Shown here piece after piece: positions 1 to 10,528 of a stretch of DNA of 64,000 nt (its first letter is position 1; every line of letters starts with the position of its first letter). Under the pieces are notes generated by a model that worked only from the letters and a program-made list of their open reading frames with translations, did not search any database and had not been told where the DNA came from. The stretch covers positions 181,845-245,844 of the forward strand of contig NZ_NEFZ01000007.1 in NCBI RefSeq assembly GCF_002135205.1, in the 5' to 3' direction. The translations under genes and the position numbers were made by a program. This DNA comes from Acinetobacter sp. ANC 4204 (GTDB taxonomy: Bacteria; Pseudomonadota; Gammaproteobacteria; Pseudomonadales; Moraxellaceae).

Positions 1-1355
<1,355 letters not shown>

Positions 1356-1398
1356 TTAATTATAGTGAAGCCAAAGATTTATTGTTAAACATCAATTT

Positions 1399-3084
1399 TT
1401 AAGCTAAACCCACAATCAGTGGACCCAGCAAGGTGAGGAAAACATTGGCCAATGCATAGGTAATTGCAAAAGGAACTGTAGGAATTGAATTGCCTGCTTT
1501 ATCAAGCACTCCACCAAATGCAGGGTTTGCACTGCGTGAACCAGTTAAGGCACCTGCCATGACTGCGACATTGTCATAACGCAGAACATAACGTGCAAAA
1601 AGCATCGAAAGAATGAGTGGCACAACGGTGACCACCACACCAATCATAAATAATGACAAGCCACTGTCTTTAATGGTTTGAATGGCCTGTAAGCCTGACT
1701 GTAAACCAACAGCAGCCACAAATCCTGCAAGACCTAAATCTTTAAGTAACTGCGAAGCGGCTAGAGGCATATTGCCATGAACTTGATTTCGGCTACGTAA
1801 CCAACCAAACAACAGACCTGATAAAAGTGCTCCACCGCCAGCACCAAGCGTCAGAGGAACATCACCGATACGCACGACGAATAAGCCAATTAATAGACCC
1901 ACCACTAAACCCGCGCCATGGAAGATCCAGTCTGTTTTTAAGCTCTCTGGTAAGGCCTTACCTGCTTCTTTGACTAAACGCTCAAGATCACTTTTGGTTC
2001 CGTATACGGTCACCACATCGCCTTGACGCAACATGGTTTCATCATTTAAGAGTTGTGTTTCGTCTTGACGTTTAATGCCCAATACATAAATACCGTGTTT
2101 AAGATAATCAGGCGTCTTGGCTTTGACATCGCCTAGTGTTCGATTGATGTATTTAGAATTTCTTAAAATGACATCCGTCGTATCCATGACCATTTCCATG
2201 CCTTGGGACGATTGGAGTTCTGAACCAATATTCTCTGCAATAGAAACAACACTTGCTCTGCGACCGACAATGAGAACCACATCATCTGTTTGTAACGTAA
2301 TTTCAGGAGATACATCAATAAACTGATCTTTACGTTTAAGCCGCTCAATGGTAATGCCTGATTTTTGGGCTTCTAATTCTGCAATTGTTTTTCCAGAGGC
2401 TTGTTGGACTTTATAAATCCGTCCTACAATTTCTGGCATCGCCAGTTCTTGACCTGGGGCAAGTTCAAAAGCACCTTTTAAACGCTCAGACTGCGCTTTA
2501 AGTGCATCATCATGAATTTCTCGCCCCATAAATTTCGGCAAGATGTTCACACAAATAATAATCGCACCTAGAGAACCAAAAATATAAGTCACGGCATAGC
2601 CAATTGCGACATTGGCTTGCAGTCGTTGAATCTCTGCCATGGGCAAATCTAAGCGCGAGAGAGCATCGCCTGCTGTGCCAATAATGGCAGACTGTGTCAT
2701 ACCACCAGCGGCTAAGCCTGCAGCCAAACCTTTATCTAGATCAAAGATTTTTGCCATAGCAAGCACGGTGATAAGTCCGCAAATGGCCATAAAGGCAGCC
2801 AGTAAAATTTCTTTAATCGACTGAGGTCCGAGAGATTTGAAGAATTGCGGCCCACTTTCAAACCCAACCGCATAAATAAATAGGGCAAACAGAATGGCTT
2901 TCACACCATTATCAACAGGGACACCAATCAAACTGAGAATCACTGCAACCAGCAATGATCCTGCGACACCACCAAATTGAAACTTACCAAATTGAAATTG
3001 ACCAATCCAAAAGCCTATTGCCAAAGACAAAAACAATAGAATTTCGGGACTATGTTTTAATTCACCTTGTAGCCACTCAATCAT
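1399..3084 (-). CDS. aspT: Aspartate:alanine antiporter AspT
   Basis: Inner-membrane exchanger of the aspartate:alanine exchanger family, 561 residues, close to the usual size. Architecture seen: N-terminal block of hydrophobic helices (about 1-185), a cytoplasmic stretch with two TrkA-C/RCK-C type segments (about 210-380, each with a D-V-V or D-D-V-V-L-I-V-G type end), then a second membrane block (about 390-561). It imports aspartate and exports the alanine made by AspD, a net outward movement of positive charge. First gene of the aspT-aspD unit; a CRP-like palindrome lies about 320 bp upstream of the ATG. Confidence 0.94.
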   Translation of the reverse strand: MIEWLQGELKHSPEILLFLSLAIGFWIGQFQFGKFQFGGVAGSLLVAVILSLIGVPVDNGVKAILFALFIYAVGFESGPQFFKSLGPQSIKEILLAAFMAICGLITVLAMAKIFDLDKGLAAGLAAGGMTQSAIIGTAGDALSRLDLPMAEIQRLQANVAIGYAVTYIFGSLGAIIICVNILPKFMGREIHDDALKAQSERLKGAFELAPGQELAMPEIVGRIYKVQQASGKTIAELEAQKSGITIERLKRKDQFIDVSPEITLQTDDVVLIVGRRASVVSIAENIGSELQSSQGMEMVMDTTDVILRNSKYINRTLGDVKAKTPDYLKHGIYVLGIKRQDETQLLNDETMLRQGDVVTVYGTKSDLERLVKEAGKALPESLKTDWIFHGAGLVVGLLIGLFVVRIGDVPLTLGAGGGALLSGLLFGWLRSRNQVHGNMPLAASQLLKDLGLAGFVAAVGLQSGLQAIQTIKDSGLSLFMIGVVVTVVPLILSMLFARYVLRYDNVAVMAGALTGSRSANPAFGGVLDKAGNSIPTVPFAITYALANVFLTLLGPLIVGLA

Positions 3085-3488
3085 ATTATGGACTCACTTT
3101 TATTATTAGGCTTATTGTTAAAACTAAGAATTATTTTCCAACTGTTAAAATACGCCTCAGAAAATATAAATGCAAATATATTGGTTGTATTTATAAAAAT
3201 GAATATTATTTATTTCAAAATTATTTAATTTTTATATCACCAACCAAAATAGTCGAAATTAATGTTTTTTCGTGTAACAAAAACCCCATGTAATATTTAA
3301 AATAATTTTTATTATATGTATTTTGTTTTTACATATTAATATAAATATATGATTTATTTATTTTTAAAAAAAATCTTGTTTTAATAATCCATTTTTTATA
3401 TTGTGATTTAGTTCACAACTAGAATTTTAAAATTGCTCGCATCCTTGCGAATTTTACTCAACCATATTTTGTAGCTGCTTTGAAGCCC
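3085..3488. other. AT-rich intergenic region upstream of aspT
   Basis: About 400 bp of very AT-rich DNA between the GlcG-like gene and aspT, both on the minus strand. No ORF with a credible ribosome site was found. It carries a CRP/Vfr-type palindrome at 3402-3417 and several A/T runs, and is presumably the aspT control region. Confidence 0.6.
3402..3417. promoter_or_regulatory. CRP/Vfr-type binding site
   Basis: TGTGATTTAGTTCACA is a perfect TGTGA-N6-TCACA palindrome, the CRP consensus. It lies upstream of aspT, consistent with catabolite control of aspartate use. Binding is inferred from the motif only. Confidence 0.6.
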
Positions 3489-3914
3489 TCAAGTTTCGAA
3501 ATTGAACTGTGCAAAAAATATAGAAAGTGCATGTTGCGCAATTTCAGCATCTTGAAAAGATTTTGCACCTGATACTCCGATTGCTCCAACCAATTGCCCT
3601 TCATACATAATCGGTTCGCCACCTTCGAGCATTCCCGAAAAGCTTTGCATGCTCAGAAAACCCATCTGCCCAGATCGAATCAAGTCTTCAAATAACTTTG
3701 ATGGGCGACGACTCATTGCTGAACATTTGGCTTTTTCAATACATAAATTTGCTGTCATAGGCGATGCTCCATCCATTCGCTTCATTGTCAGTAAAACTCC
3801 TGTTTCATCTACAACAGCAATACTTACATTAAGTTCATGCGTCTGAGCATAATCAAAAGCATGACTTAGTATAAATTCAGCATCTACCAACGTTAAACAA
3901 TGTTTGATTTTCAT
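3489..3914 (-). CDS. GlcG/HbpS family heme-binding-like protein
   Basis: 141 residues, full length for the GlcG/HbpS (PF03928) family. Family signatures seen: V-A-V-V-D-E-T-G near residue 35, a K-A-x-C-S-A-x-S segment, and the glycine-rich G-G-E-P-I-M-Y-E-G-Q-L-V-G-A-I-G-V-S-G end. Members occur with glycolate, diol or heme genes; the local genes do not fix the role. ATG with AGGAA about 6 bases upstream. It is downstream of the hemL terminator, so it is probably transcribed separately. Confidence 0.82.
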   Translation of the reverse strand: MKIKHCLTLVDAEFILSHAFDYAQTHELNVSIAVVDETGVLLTMKRMDGASPMTANLCIEKAKCSAMSRRPSKLFEDLIRSGQMGFLSMQSFSGMLEGGEPIMYEGQLVGAIGVSGAKSFQDAEIAQHALSIFFAQFNFET

Positions 3915-3940
3915 TTTTCATTCCTCCAAATACCTAATAC

Positions 3941-3966
3941 AAAAAAGCCCATCAATTAAGATGGGC
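3941..3966 (-). terminator. Rho-independent terminator after thiE-hemL
   Basis: Stem GCCCATC / GATGGGC with a 6-base loop (3947-3966), followed on the minus strand by six Ts. It lies 24 bp past the hemL stop. Confidence 0.85.
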
Positions 3967-3989
3967 TGTATAATGATAGAACTGAAAAT

Positions 3990-5288
3990 TTACTTCATGC
4001 TGGCAAAAACATCTTTTGCGGCCTGAAGAGTAAATTCAATGTCTTCATCTGTATGTGCGGCAGAAATAAAACCTGCTTCAAATGCTGAAGGTGCAAGGTT
4101 CACGCCACGGTCTAACATGCCATGGAAGAATTTACGGAATGCGTCGATATCGCACTTGAGCATCGAGTCGAAGCTGGTAATGTCTTCTTGATCGGTAAAG
4201 TACAAACCAAACATACCACCTACTTGTTGTGTTTTAAAAGCAATACCTGCTTCATTGGCCGCTACTTGTAAACCAGCAAGAAGTTTTTCTAGCTGCGCTG
4301 TCAATTTTTCGTAGAATCCCTCTTGGCGCAGGTGCTTAAACATCTCAATCCCTGCACGCATTGCAAGTGGATTCCCCGACAATGTTCCAGCTTGGTAAAC
4401 TTTACCCAGTGGAGCAATACACTCCATCACTTCTCGTTTACCGCCAAATGCACCAACAGGTAAGCCTGCACCAATAATTTTGCCCAAGGTGGTTAAATCT
4501 GGGGTCACGCCATAGTGAGCTTGCGCACCGCCTAGCCCAACACGGAAACCTGTCATCACTTCATCAATGATAAAAACAGAACCATATTCATCACACACAT
4601 CACGAATCGCTTGCAAGAATCCATCAATTGGTTTCACAAGGTTCATGTTCCCTGCTACAGGTTCAACAATCACCCCTGCAATCTCGGAACCAAACTTAGC
4701 AAAGCACTCTTTTAAGGTCGCAATATCGTTATATGGAAGTGTGAGCGTATGTTTGGCAAAGTCAGCAGGAACGCCCGCTGAGGTGGCTTCCCCCTCACCA
4801 TTGGTTAACAAGCCTGAACCCGCTTTAACCAATAACGAGTCTGAATGACCGTGGTAACAGCCTTCAAATTTGACAATCTTGTCACGACCTGTGTAGCCTC
4901 GCGCAAGACGAATCGCAGTCATAGTTGCTTCAGTACCTGAATTGGTCATACGTACCAACTCAATTGACGGCATAATTTCGCAAATAATGTCGGCCAAAGT
5001 CGTTTCATGTACAGTAGGTGCACCAAAACTTAAACCATCTACCGCAGCACTTTGTACAGCTTTAATAATTTCAGGATGAGCATGACCTAAAATCATTGGT
5101 CCCCATGAGCCTACGTAGTCCACATAGCGTTTACCATCCACATCATACAAATACGCACCTTGCGCCTTTTCAATAAAGACAGGCGTTCCACCTACACTAT
5201 TAAAGGCACGTACAGGTGAGTTCACACCACCTGGAATATGTTTGCTAGCTTGTTTAAACAATTGTTCTTGCTTTGGAGATAAGCTCAT
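3990..5288 (-). CDS. hemL: Glutamate-1-semialdehyde 2,1-aminomutase
   Basis: PLP-dependent enzyme making 5-aminolevulinate for tetrapyrrole synthesis. Seen: the [14 protein letters not shown]-terminus, E-V-M-T-G-F-R cofactor region, T-L-G-K-I-I-G-A-G active-site lysine near residue 270, and A-G-T-L-S-G-N-P. At 432 residues from the ATG at 5288 it matches family length. A longer reading from a TTG at 5300 adds only four residues; the ATG is preferred because it begins the conserved M-S-L-S-P-K. Second gene of a thiE-hemL unit with about 40 bp between them. Confidence 0.96.
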   Translation of the reverse strand: MSLSPKQEQLFKQASKHIPGGVNSPVRAFNSVGGTPVFIEKAQGAYLYDVDGKRYVDYVGSWGPMILGHAHPEIIKAVQSAAVDGLSFGAPTVHETTLADIICEIMPSIELVRMTNSGTEATMTAIRLARGYTGRDKIVKFEGCYHGHSDSLLVKAGSGLLTNGEGEATSAGVPADFAKHTLTLPYNDIATLKECFAKFGSEIAGVIVEPVAGNMNLVKPIDGFLQAIRDVCDEYGSVFIIDEVMTGFRVGLGGAQAHYGVTPDLTTLGKIIGAGLPVGAFGGKREVMECIAPLGKVYQAGTLSGNPLAMRAGIEMFKHLRQEGFYEKLTAQLEKLLAGLQVAANEAGIAFKTQQVGGMFGLYFTDQEDITSFDSMLKCDIDAFRKFFHGMLDRGVNLAPSAFEAGFISAAHTDEDIEFTLQAAKDVFASMK

Positions 5289-5329
5289 GAAATTACTCAA
5301 CTCAAAAAATAAAAAGACATCTAAAACAC

Positions 5330-5950
5330 TTAAGCTTTAGATGCAAATAAATCAGCCCACTGTTCAATACGATCGGGAATCGCAGACATTGATCGACCTA
5401 ATATATCACTAATCACTGCGCAAAGGTCGGCACCCGCATCAATCACTTCACTTGAATTTTCAACTGTTAAACCGCCAATTGCACAAATGGGCACATTCAA
5501 TCTGGCTTTGGCTTCTTTTAAAGTCTCCAAACCAATATGACCTGCTTCTGGCTTGGTATGAGTTGCATATATTGCACCAAAAGCCACATAAGTTGCCCCT
5601 TCAGCAATCGCTTTTTCAGCAAGTTCAATCGAGTTTAGACAAGTACGACCGATAACCACGCCTTGAGGCAAACGGGCAACAGCTTCAGCAACTTCACCAT
5701 CATCTTGTCCCAAATGCACCCCAACGCCGTACTTAACCGCCATTTCCAAGTCATCATTAATCACAAAAGGAACTCGATATTCAGCACACATAGCTTTCAT
5801 GTACTCAACTTCATAGTCTTGCTGTTCTTTGGGTACTTTCTTACGACGATATTGCAAAATCGCAATTTCACCAGTTGCCATCGCACCCTCCAACTTAGCC
5901 AAAAGTAGCTCTAATGGATCATCATTTGTAATTAGATATAAACCGCGCAT
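5330..5950 (-). CDS. thiE: Thiamine-phosphate synthase
   Basis: Joins HMP-PP and HET-P to give thiamine phosphate. 206 residues, normal length. TIM-barrel landmarks are visible: I-L-Q-Y-R for diphosphate binding, [20 protein letters not shown], and the C-terminal A-I-G-G. It heads the thiE-hemL unit. No TPP riboswitch was recognised upstream. Confidence 0.94.
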   Translation of the reverse strand: MRGLYLITNDDPLELLLAKLEGAMATGEIAILQYRRKKVPKEQQDYEVEYMKAMCAEYRVPFVINDDLEMAVKYGVGVHLGQDDGEVAEAVARLPQGVVIGRTCLNSIELAEKAIAEGATYVAFGAIYATHTKPEAGHIGLETLKEAKARLNVPICAIGGLTVENSSEVIDAGADLCAVISDILGRSMSAIPDRIEQWADLFASKA

Positions 5951-6197
5951 TTAATTCTACCTTTGGGTTATGTTGTTCTATTATAAAGCTAAAAATCAAT
6001 CTAACCTTAATGAATTGAGATTGAAAACATACTGCTTTGTACAAAAAAGTCGCGACTAAACAAGTGCCGTCTAAAAATACCTATTATCAGTGATAGCCAC
6101 CCCAACGCTTTCGCAGTTTAATGGATACATAAGGTAACAAGAACAAAATTAAAATAACAACTTCATAACAAGAATAAGAGATGAGCAGCGATCTAAA

Positions 6198-6258
6198 CGG
6201 CTTTTTAGCTTTTTAAACCAGTGATGTTCAAACAACATCATAAAAAGCTAAAAAGCCG
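6198..6258. repeat. Long perfect inverted repeat with nested hairpin
   Basis: Two perfect 18-bp arms at 6198-6215 and 6241-6258 (outer end CGGCTTTTTAGC) flank a 25-base loop that holds a second stem, GATGTT/AACATC (6223-6228 and 6234-6239). It lies in the roughly 500-bp gap between thiE and the Mpo1-like gene, which otherwise holds only the terminator at 6282-6311. It could be a double-strand-stable element, a REP/MITE-like unit or a terminator for thiE-side antisense reading; none is proven. Confidence 0.6.
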
Positions 6259-6281
6259 CGTATTTTATTTGAATATGACAT

Positions 6282-6311
6282 AAAAAAAGCCTAGAGAAGG
6301 TCACTCTAGGC
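6282..6311 (-). terminator. Rho-independent terminator
   Basis: Stem GCCTAGAG / CTCTAGGC (6289-6296, 6304-6311) followed by seven Ts on the minus strand. Likely ends the transcript of the Mpo1-like gene at 6466-6852. Confidence 0.8.
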
Positions 6312-6465
6312 TTGGAAAACTCAAAGCAAAGATAAGCTAAATGTGCCTACTTGCAATAAGATGAAAATATATACAACGACTTCATTATTAGAACATTCAC
6401 TTTAACATTGCAACTGTTAATTTCGGGTTGCGACGAATATTTTCATCATTTGGTCATAAAGTACT

Positions 6466-6852
6466 TCACTCACTTGGAATTTTATCCAAAGTACGATCTT
6501 GTAAGCTAAGGTTTCCGCGTAACACATCGAAGAACATGCGCCAATCCGAGATAAAACTATACACAGGCTGTTTAAAACTGGCTGGCTTATTTTTTTCAAA
6601 AACAAAATGACCTACCCACGCACAGGCATAGCCAGAGACTAAACCGTATACAAAATAACGTGGTTTGCGTTTAAGTATGGCTTTAGAGAAAAAGTACAGC
6701 CCCATCGAACTGCCCGTGACATGCAACCGACGGCTCATGATGTTACGGTGTTCTGTTAGATAAAAACGATAAAACTGCTGAAAGTCCTTAATCGGCAACT
6801 GAAAATTAGGTTCTACATCACGTTCCTGTTTCGGTTCAACCTGTGCATTCAT
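6466..6852 (-). CDS. Mpo1-like (DUF962) membrane protein
   Basis: 128 residues. The F-x-x-F-Y-x-F-Y-L-x-E-H-x-N segment near residue 26 and two hydrophobic segments (about 48-60 and 68-85) containing G-H-F-x-F-E-K-N-x-P-A fit the DUF962/Mpo1 family; yeast Mpo1 is a fatty-acid 2-hydroxy dioxygenase, and bacterial members are mostly uncharacterised. The conserved histidines (E-H-R-N, G-H-F) are present. Stands alone on the minus strand, divergent from the CYTH genes. Confidence 0.75.
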   Translation of the reverse strand: MNAQVEPKQERDVEPNFQLPIKDFQQFYRFYLTEHRNIMSRRLHVTGSSMGLYFFSKAILKRKPRYFVYGLVSGYACAWVGHFVFEKNKPASFKQPVYSFISDWRMFFDVLRGNLSLQDRTLDKIPSE

Positions 6853-7137
6853 CTGTCATCATCCTGATGGTTTTCTACCAACATAGCCGAAAATGTTCAG
6901 TCTGCAAAGTGCAATCGCCTCTAAGAAAGTTTCCAATAAAAACAGAATTGTTTTTTGATCAATCTCTCACTGCAACTTTGTTTTATTGTGTCGTCAAGTC
7001 TTACATACGGTCTCTTTTTCGCTACAATTCAGTTGTCCATTGGTGTGCCTTTAGCGCACATAAAACAAACTACAGATCATGCATCTAAATACATAAAGGC
7101 TTGGCACTGACCTAGCCCCTCAAATTAGGAATTTTTC

Positions 7138-8598
7138 ATGGTTGAAATTGAATTAAAATTTCAGATTAGCGAAGCACGACGTACCGCCCTTCTTAAAGCT
7201 TTAGATCCTAAAAAATCTGAAAATATTCAACTTCAAGCCAAGTATTTTGATACGCCTGACCGCCTTTTGGCTCAACACGGCGCTGCTTTGCGTCAGCGTC
7301 TTGAAGGCACTTGCTGGATTCAAACACTCAAAGCCGCAGGTAAAAGTCATTTACACCGTTTTGAACATAATCACAATTTGGGTGAGTTAGAGTCATCTCC
7401 TGAACTCGACCTCAGTATTTATGAAGCTATTCCAGAAGCTCAACAGATTTTAACCCAAGCTTTAGGATCAGATGCAACTGCGTTAAAGCTCACCTTTGAA
7501 ACGGATATCCAACGTACCTATCGCGTTATTGAGTTTGAGGATGCTGAAATTGAAGTCTGTTTGGATGTCGGTGTGGTTCGTGCATCTGGTCGAGAACAGA
7601 CCATCCATGAAGTAGAGTTTGAACTCAAATCAGGCTCTGTGCAGTCGCTTTTGGCTTTTAGTTTTGAATGGGTGAAGAAGTATCAACTGTGGTTAGATGT
7701 TCGTAGTAAAGCCGAAATGGGTAACTTACTGGCACTTGAGCAAACCGTTAGCCCAGCACGTTTTGAAAAGGAATTTGTCTTATCAAAAAAAGAAAGTGCG
7801 GCACATAACCTGAGTTTGCTGATTGGTCAGCAAATGCAGCACTTACTGCCCAATATTGCCGCAATTTCGGCAGGTGTTGCTGAGCAAAGTCATATTGATC
7901 AAGCACAAACTGCTTTAGAGCACTTACAACTAACGCTAGCGTTATTCAAAGACTGGAATAGCAATATTTCTGATAAATGGGCAATGCAACTGGGTGCATT
8001 TAAGCATCAATTCGACCAACTACAGCATTTGCAACACATGCAAGATACCTTAGGTGCATTTTTACAAAATCCAACCACAACAGAAAATCTTGCTAAAGAC
8101 ATATTGTATGCTCAAGAAAAGCTTGGAAATTTAGTTAAATCGACCCAAAACGTCCATCATTATCTTGAATTATTAACGTTTAGTTTAAGCTCACATGATC
8201 AAGTGCAAAAGCAAGATTTAAAAACCTATGCACATAACACCCTGCAAAACCAATATCGACAGCTACAAGAAAGCTTAAATGCTGCGGATATTAGTCACTT
8301 TGAAAGCTTAGATGTATTGGCACAGAAAATTAAGGAACTGAAGTTTAGCTTTCCTATTTTAACGTCAATTTATGATGTGAAAAATTTGCAGAAATACAGT
8401 AAAGCGTTAAATGATGCCCAACAAGCCGCACATGAATATCAAATCTTAGCGACTTCTGCTACGTACATTCAACAGACAGAACTTGAAGCCAGTGATTGGT
8501 TTGTTTTGGGCTGGCTCACAGCAAAACTTGAAGTCTATGCAGATAAACTTTTAGATGCCACAGAACAGTTCTTAGTCAGCCGTAAATTCTTGAAATAA
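7138..8598 (+). CDS. CYTH domain protein with degenerate CHAD-like C-terminus
   Basis: 486 residues. N-terminal CYTH domain (about 1-200) with the E-x-E-x-K signature as E-I-E-L-K at residues 3-7 and basic tunnel residues such as L-R-Q-R; CYTH enzymes hydrolyse triphosphates (YgiF-type inorganic triphosphatase). The C-terminal half aligns along its length with the CHAD domain of the next gene, but the signature H-x-x-R-x-x-x-R-R-L-R reads H-I-D-Q-A-Q-T-A-L-E-H-L-Q, so all signature arginines are gone. AGGA about 9 bases upstream of the ATG. Same length as the neighbouring paralogue, so a tandem duplication followed by divergence is likely. Confidence 0.85.
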   Translation: MVEIELKFQISEARRTALLKALDPKKSENIQLQAKYFDTPDRLLAQHGAALRQRLEGTCWIQTLKAAGKSHLHRFEHNHNLGELESSPELDLSIYEAIPEAQQILTQALGSDATALKLTFETDIQRTYRVIEFEDAEIEVCLDVGVVRASGREQTIHEVEFELKSGSVQSLLAFSFEWVKKYQLWLDVRSKAEMGNLLALEQTVSPARFEKEFVLSKKESAAHNLSLLIGQQMQHLLPNIAAISAGVAEQSHIDQAQTALEHLQLTLALFKDWNSNISDKWAMQLGAFKHQFDQLQHLQHMQDTLGAFLQNPTTTENLAKDILYAQEKLGNLVKSTQNVHHYLELLTFSLSSHDQVQKQDLKTYAHNTLQNQYRQLQESLNAADISHFESLDVLAQKIKELKFSFPILTSIYDVKNLQKYSKALNDAQQAAHEYQILATSATYIQQTELEASDWFVLGWLTAKLEVYADKLLDATEQFLVSRKFLK

Positions 8599-8675
8599 CG
8601 CTCTGCATACCATAATAAGCAGTTATATAAATATATGACTGCTATCGCCCCTCCACAAGACCTGAAAAGTCGTAA

Positions 8676-8698
8676 AACCACGATAGAAAATCGTGGTT
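8676..8698. other. Hairpin downstream of the first CYTH gene
   Basis: Perfect 9-bp stem AACCACGAT / ATCGTGGTT with a 5-base loop, without a clear T run on the plus strand. It lies in the 400-bp gap between the two CYTH genes and may be a weak terminator. Confidence 0.4.
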
Positions 8699-8888
8699 GT
8701 TATCTTCCAAACCACTAATTTATCTATGGCAAAACGGCCTATCATCAGAACAATACAGGTTATATTCATTTTTTTTCTTAAAAAGTAAGGCGATACATTC
8801 CTACTCAATGTAAAGTTATCGTCACTTCACGGCAACTATCAGTACTTACTAATCCTCATACATTTAACTTCCACCTCATTATTTTAAA

Positions 8889-8904
8889 AGTGACCTCTAT
8901 CACA
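8889..8904. promoter_or_regulatory. CRP/Vfr-type binding site
   Basis: AGTGACCTCTATCACA matches TGTGA-N6-TCACA at 9 of 10 fixed bases. It lies about 95 bp upstream of the second CYTH-CHAD gene. Assigned by motif only. Confidence 0.45.
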
Positions 8905-8999
8905 CTGTTTCTGCTCTTTTAGCTTATATTTATTCAAAATTGGTCTTTTTTTATTCGATTTAGCATATAGTTAAATGCAGGTCGTTATGAGTAAGCGCT

Positions 9000-10460
9000 A
9001 TGCAAGAGATTGAGTTTAAGTTTCAAGTTCCAGTTAAGAAGCGTAAGGCCTTACAAAAAGCTTTTAGCTTGCTCAAGGCTGAACCGATTCATCTGGCAGC
9101 ACAATACTTTGATACAGCTGAACAAACCCTTGCTAAACATTGCATCGCGATTCGACGTCGTCAGGAAAATGATGAATGGAAACAAACCTTCAAAGCCGTG
9201 AACAACGCTAAAGCGCTGAGTCGATTTGAACTTGAATTTGATATAGCACCACCTGAAACAACGACTCTCGACTTACATAGCTATGATGCTTATCCTGCTG
9301 TCTATAAACAATTAAAGCGCGCTTTGGGGCTTCCACTTCCAACCCTTAAGTTGCTCTTTGAAACTAACATCCAACGTTTACGTGTTTTGCAGGATGTTGG
9401 GAACAGTACAGTTGAGATTGCACTCGATATTGGAAAAATTTTTAAGGAACAAAGCAGTGTAGATATTTTCGAGATCGAATTTGAATTAAAACAAGGAGCT
9501 ATAGAGGATCTTATCGCACTTATACGGCCTTGGATTCAAAAGTATCAACTGTTGCTCGACACACACAGTAAATCTGACTATGGACTTCTAGCTGTCCGTC
9601 AGCAAAGTTACTTTCCTGCGCAGTATCAAACATCTCTTGCACTGGACAGAAGCTCAAGCGAAGTTGAGGCTCTGCAAAGCATAGTGGCCAATTGCTTACA
9701 GCACCTACTCCCTAATGCTAGTTCAATTGCGCGACAGCAATACTCTAGTGAACATGTCCACCAAGCCCGCGTGGCAATCCGCCGATTACGTAGCGCACTG
9801 AAAAGTTTTGCTGCATGGTCGGACGCCATTCAACCGCACTGGAAAACGGAACTTACCACTATTTTTCAAGCCTTAGGTGGAACCCGCGACATTGATGCCT
9901 TAAATGAAGATTTACTTCCTCAACTGATTGAGGCAGGTTATCCATTAGATCATCTTGCGCCAAGTACAGAAGTCATCACTGATATCTCTGCCCTATTTCA
10001 ACGACCCGAAACGACGCAACTTTGGCTTGAATTGATTTTATTTACAGAGCAAAAACTAGATTCGCCTTCAAAAGCCAAACTGAAAAAGCATGCACTTAAA
10101 GTAATCCATGCTTTACACGATAAAATATGTGCACATGCCGAGCACTTTAGCCAGCTTGAGGATGAAGAAAAACACCGTATTCGCAAACAAGTCAAACAAC
10201 TGCGTTATAGCATTGAGTTTGTGGCGTCTCTACTCGATGCAAAAGCGTTAAAAACCTATTTAAAAAATCTCAAAGTAGTGCAAGAAAGCTTGGGATACTA
10301 TAACGATTTGGTCGTTGCAGAAGCCTTATTTCAACAAGCTACAGAACCCAATGTTGCCTATAGTTTTGCTGCGGGCTGGATGGCTGCGGAAAAAAATAGA
10401 ATGTTGAAATTGCTTGAACAACAGCTGATGCAGTTCAGTCAAACCAAAAAGTTAAAATAG
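9000..10460 (+). CDS. CYTH-CHAD domain protein (inorganic triphosphatase-like)
   Basis: 486 residues. The CYTH domain (about 1-200) shows E-I-E-F-K at residues 3-7 and I-R-R-R. The CHAD domain (about 215-480) shows its signature H-V-H-Q-A-R-V-A-I-R-R-L-R-S-A and a second basic segment, R-K-Q-V-K-Q-L-R-Y. CHAD domains bind polyphosphate; CYTH-CHAD fusions are thought to act on tripolyphosphate or to localise to polyP granules. Paralogue of the preceding gene, 400 bp upstream. A CRP-like site precedes it. Confidence 0.88.
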   Translation: MQEIEFKFQVPVKKRKALQKAFSLLKAEPIHLAAQYFDTAEQTLAKHCIAIRRRQENDEWKQTFKAVNNAKALSRFELEFDIAPPETTTLDLHSYDAYPAVYKQLKRALGLPLPTLKLLFETNIQRLRVLQDVGNSTVEIALDIGKIFKEQSSVDIFEIEFELKQGAIEDLIALIRPWIQKYQLLLDTHSKSDYGLLAVRQQSYFPAQYQTSLALDRSSSEVEALQSIVANCLQHLLPNASSIARQQYSSEHVHQARVAIRRLRSALKSFAAWSDAIQPHWKTELTTIFQALGGTRDIDALNEDLLPQLIEAGYPLDHLAPSTEVITDISALFQRPETTQLWLELILFTEQKLDSPSKAKLKKHALKVIHALHDKICAHAEHFSQLEDEEKHRIRKQVKQLRYSIEFVASLLDAKALKTYLKNLKVVQESLGYYNDLVVAEALFQQATEPNVAYSFAAGWMAAEKNRMLKLLEQQLMQFSQTKKLK

Positions 10461-10528
10461 ACGTTTAAATCAGAACACACATCAGCAGTGAAAGGTTCTT
10501 CTATAAGTGAATTCTGCCAGCACCTAAG

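Noticed and set aside
5951..6197. TPP riboswitch ahead of thiE
   Set aside because: No conserved THI-box elements seen, and thiE reads away with only a short leader.
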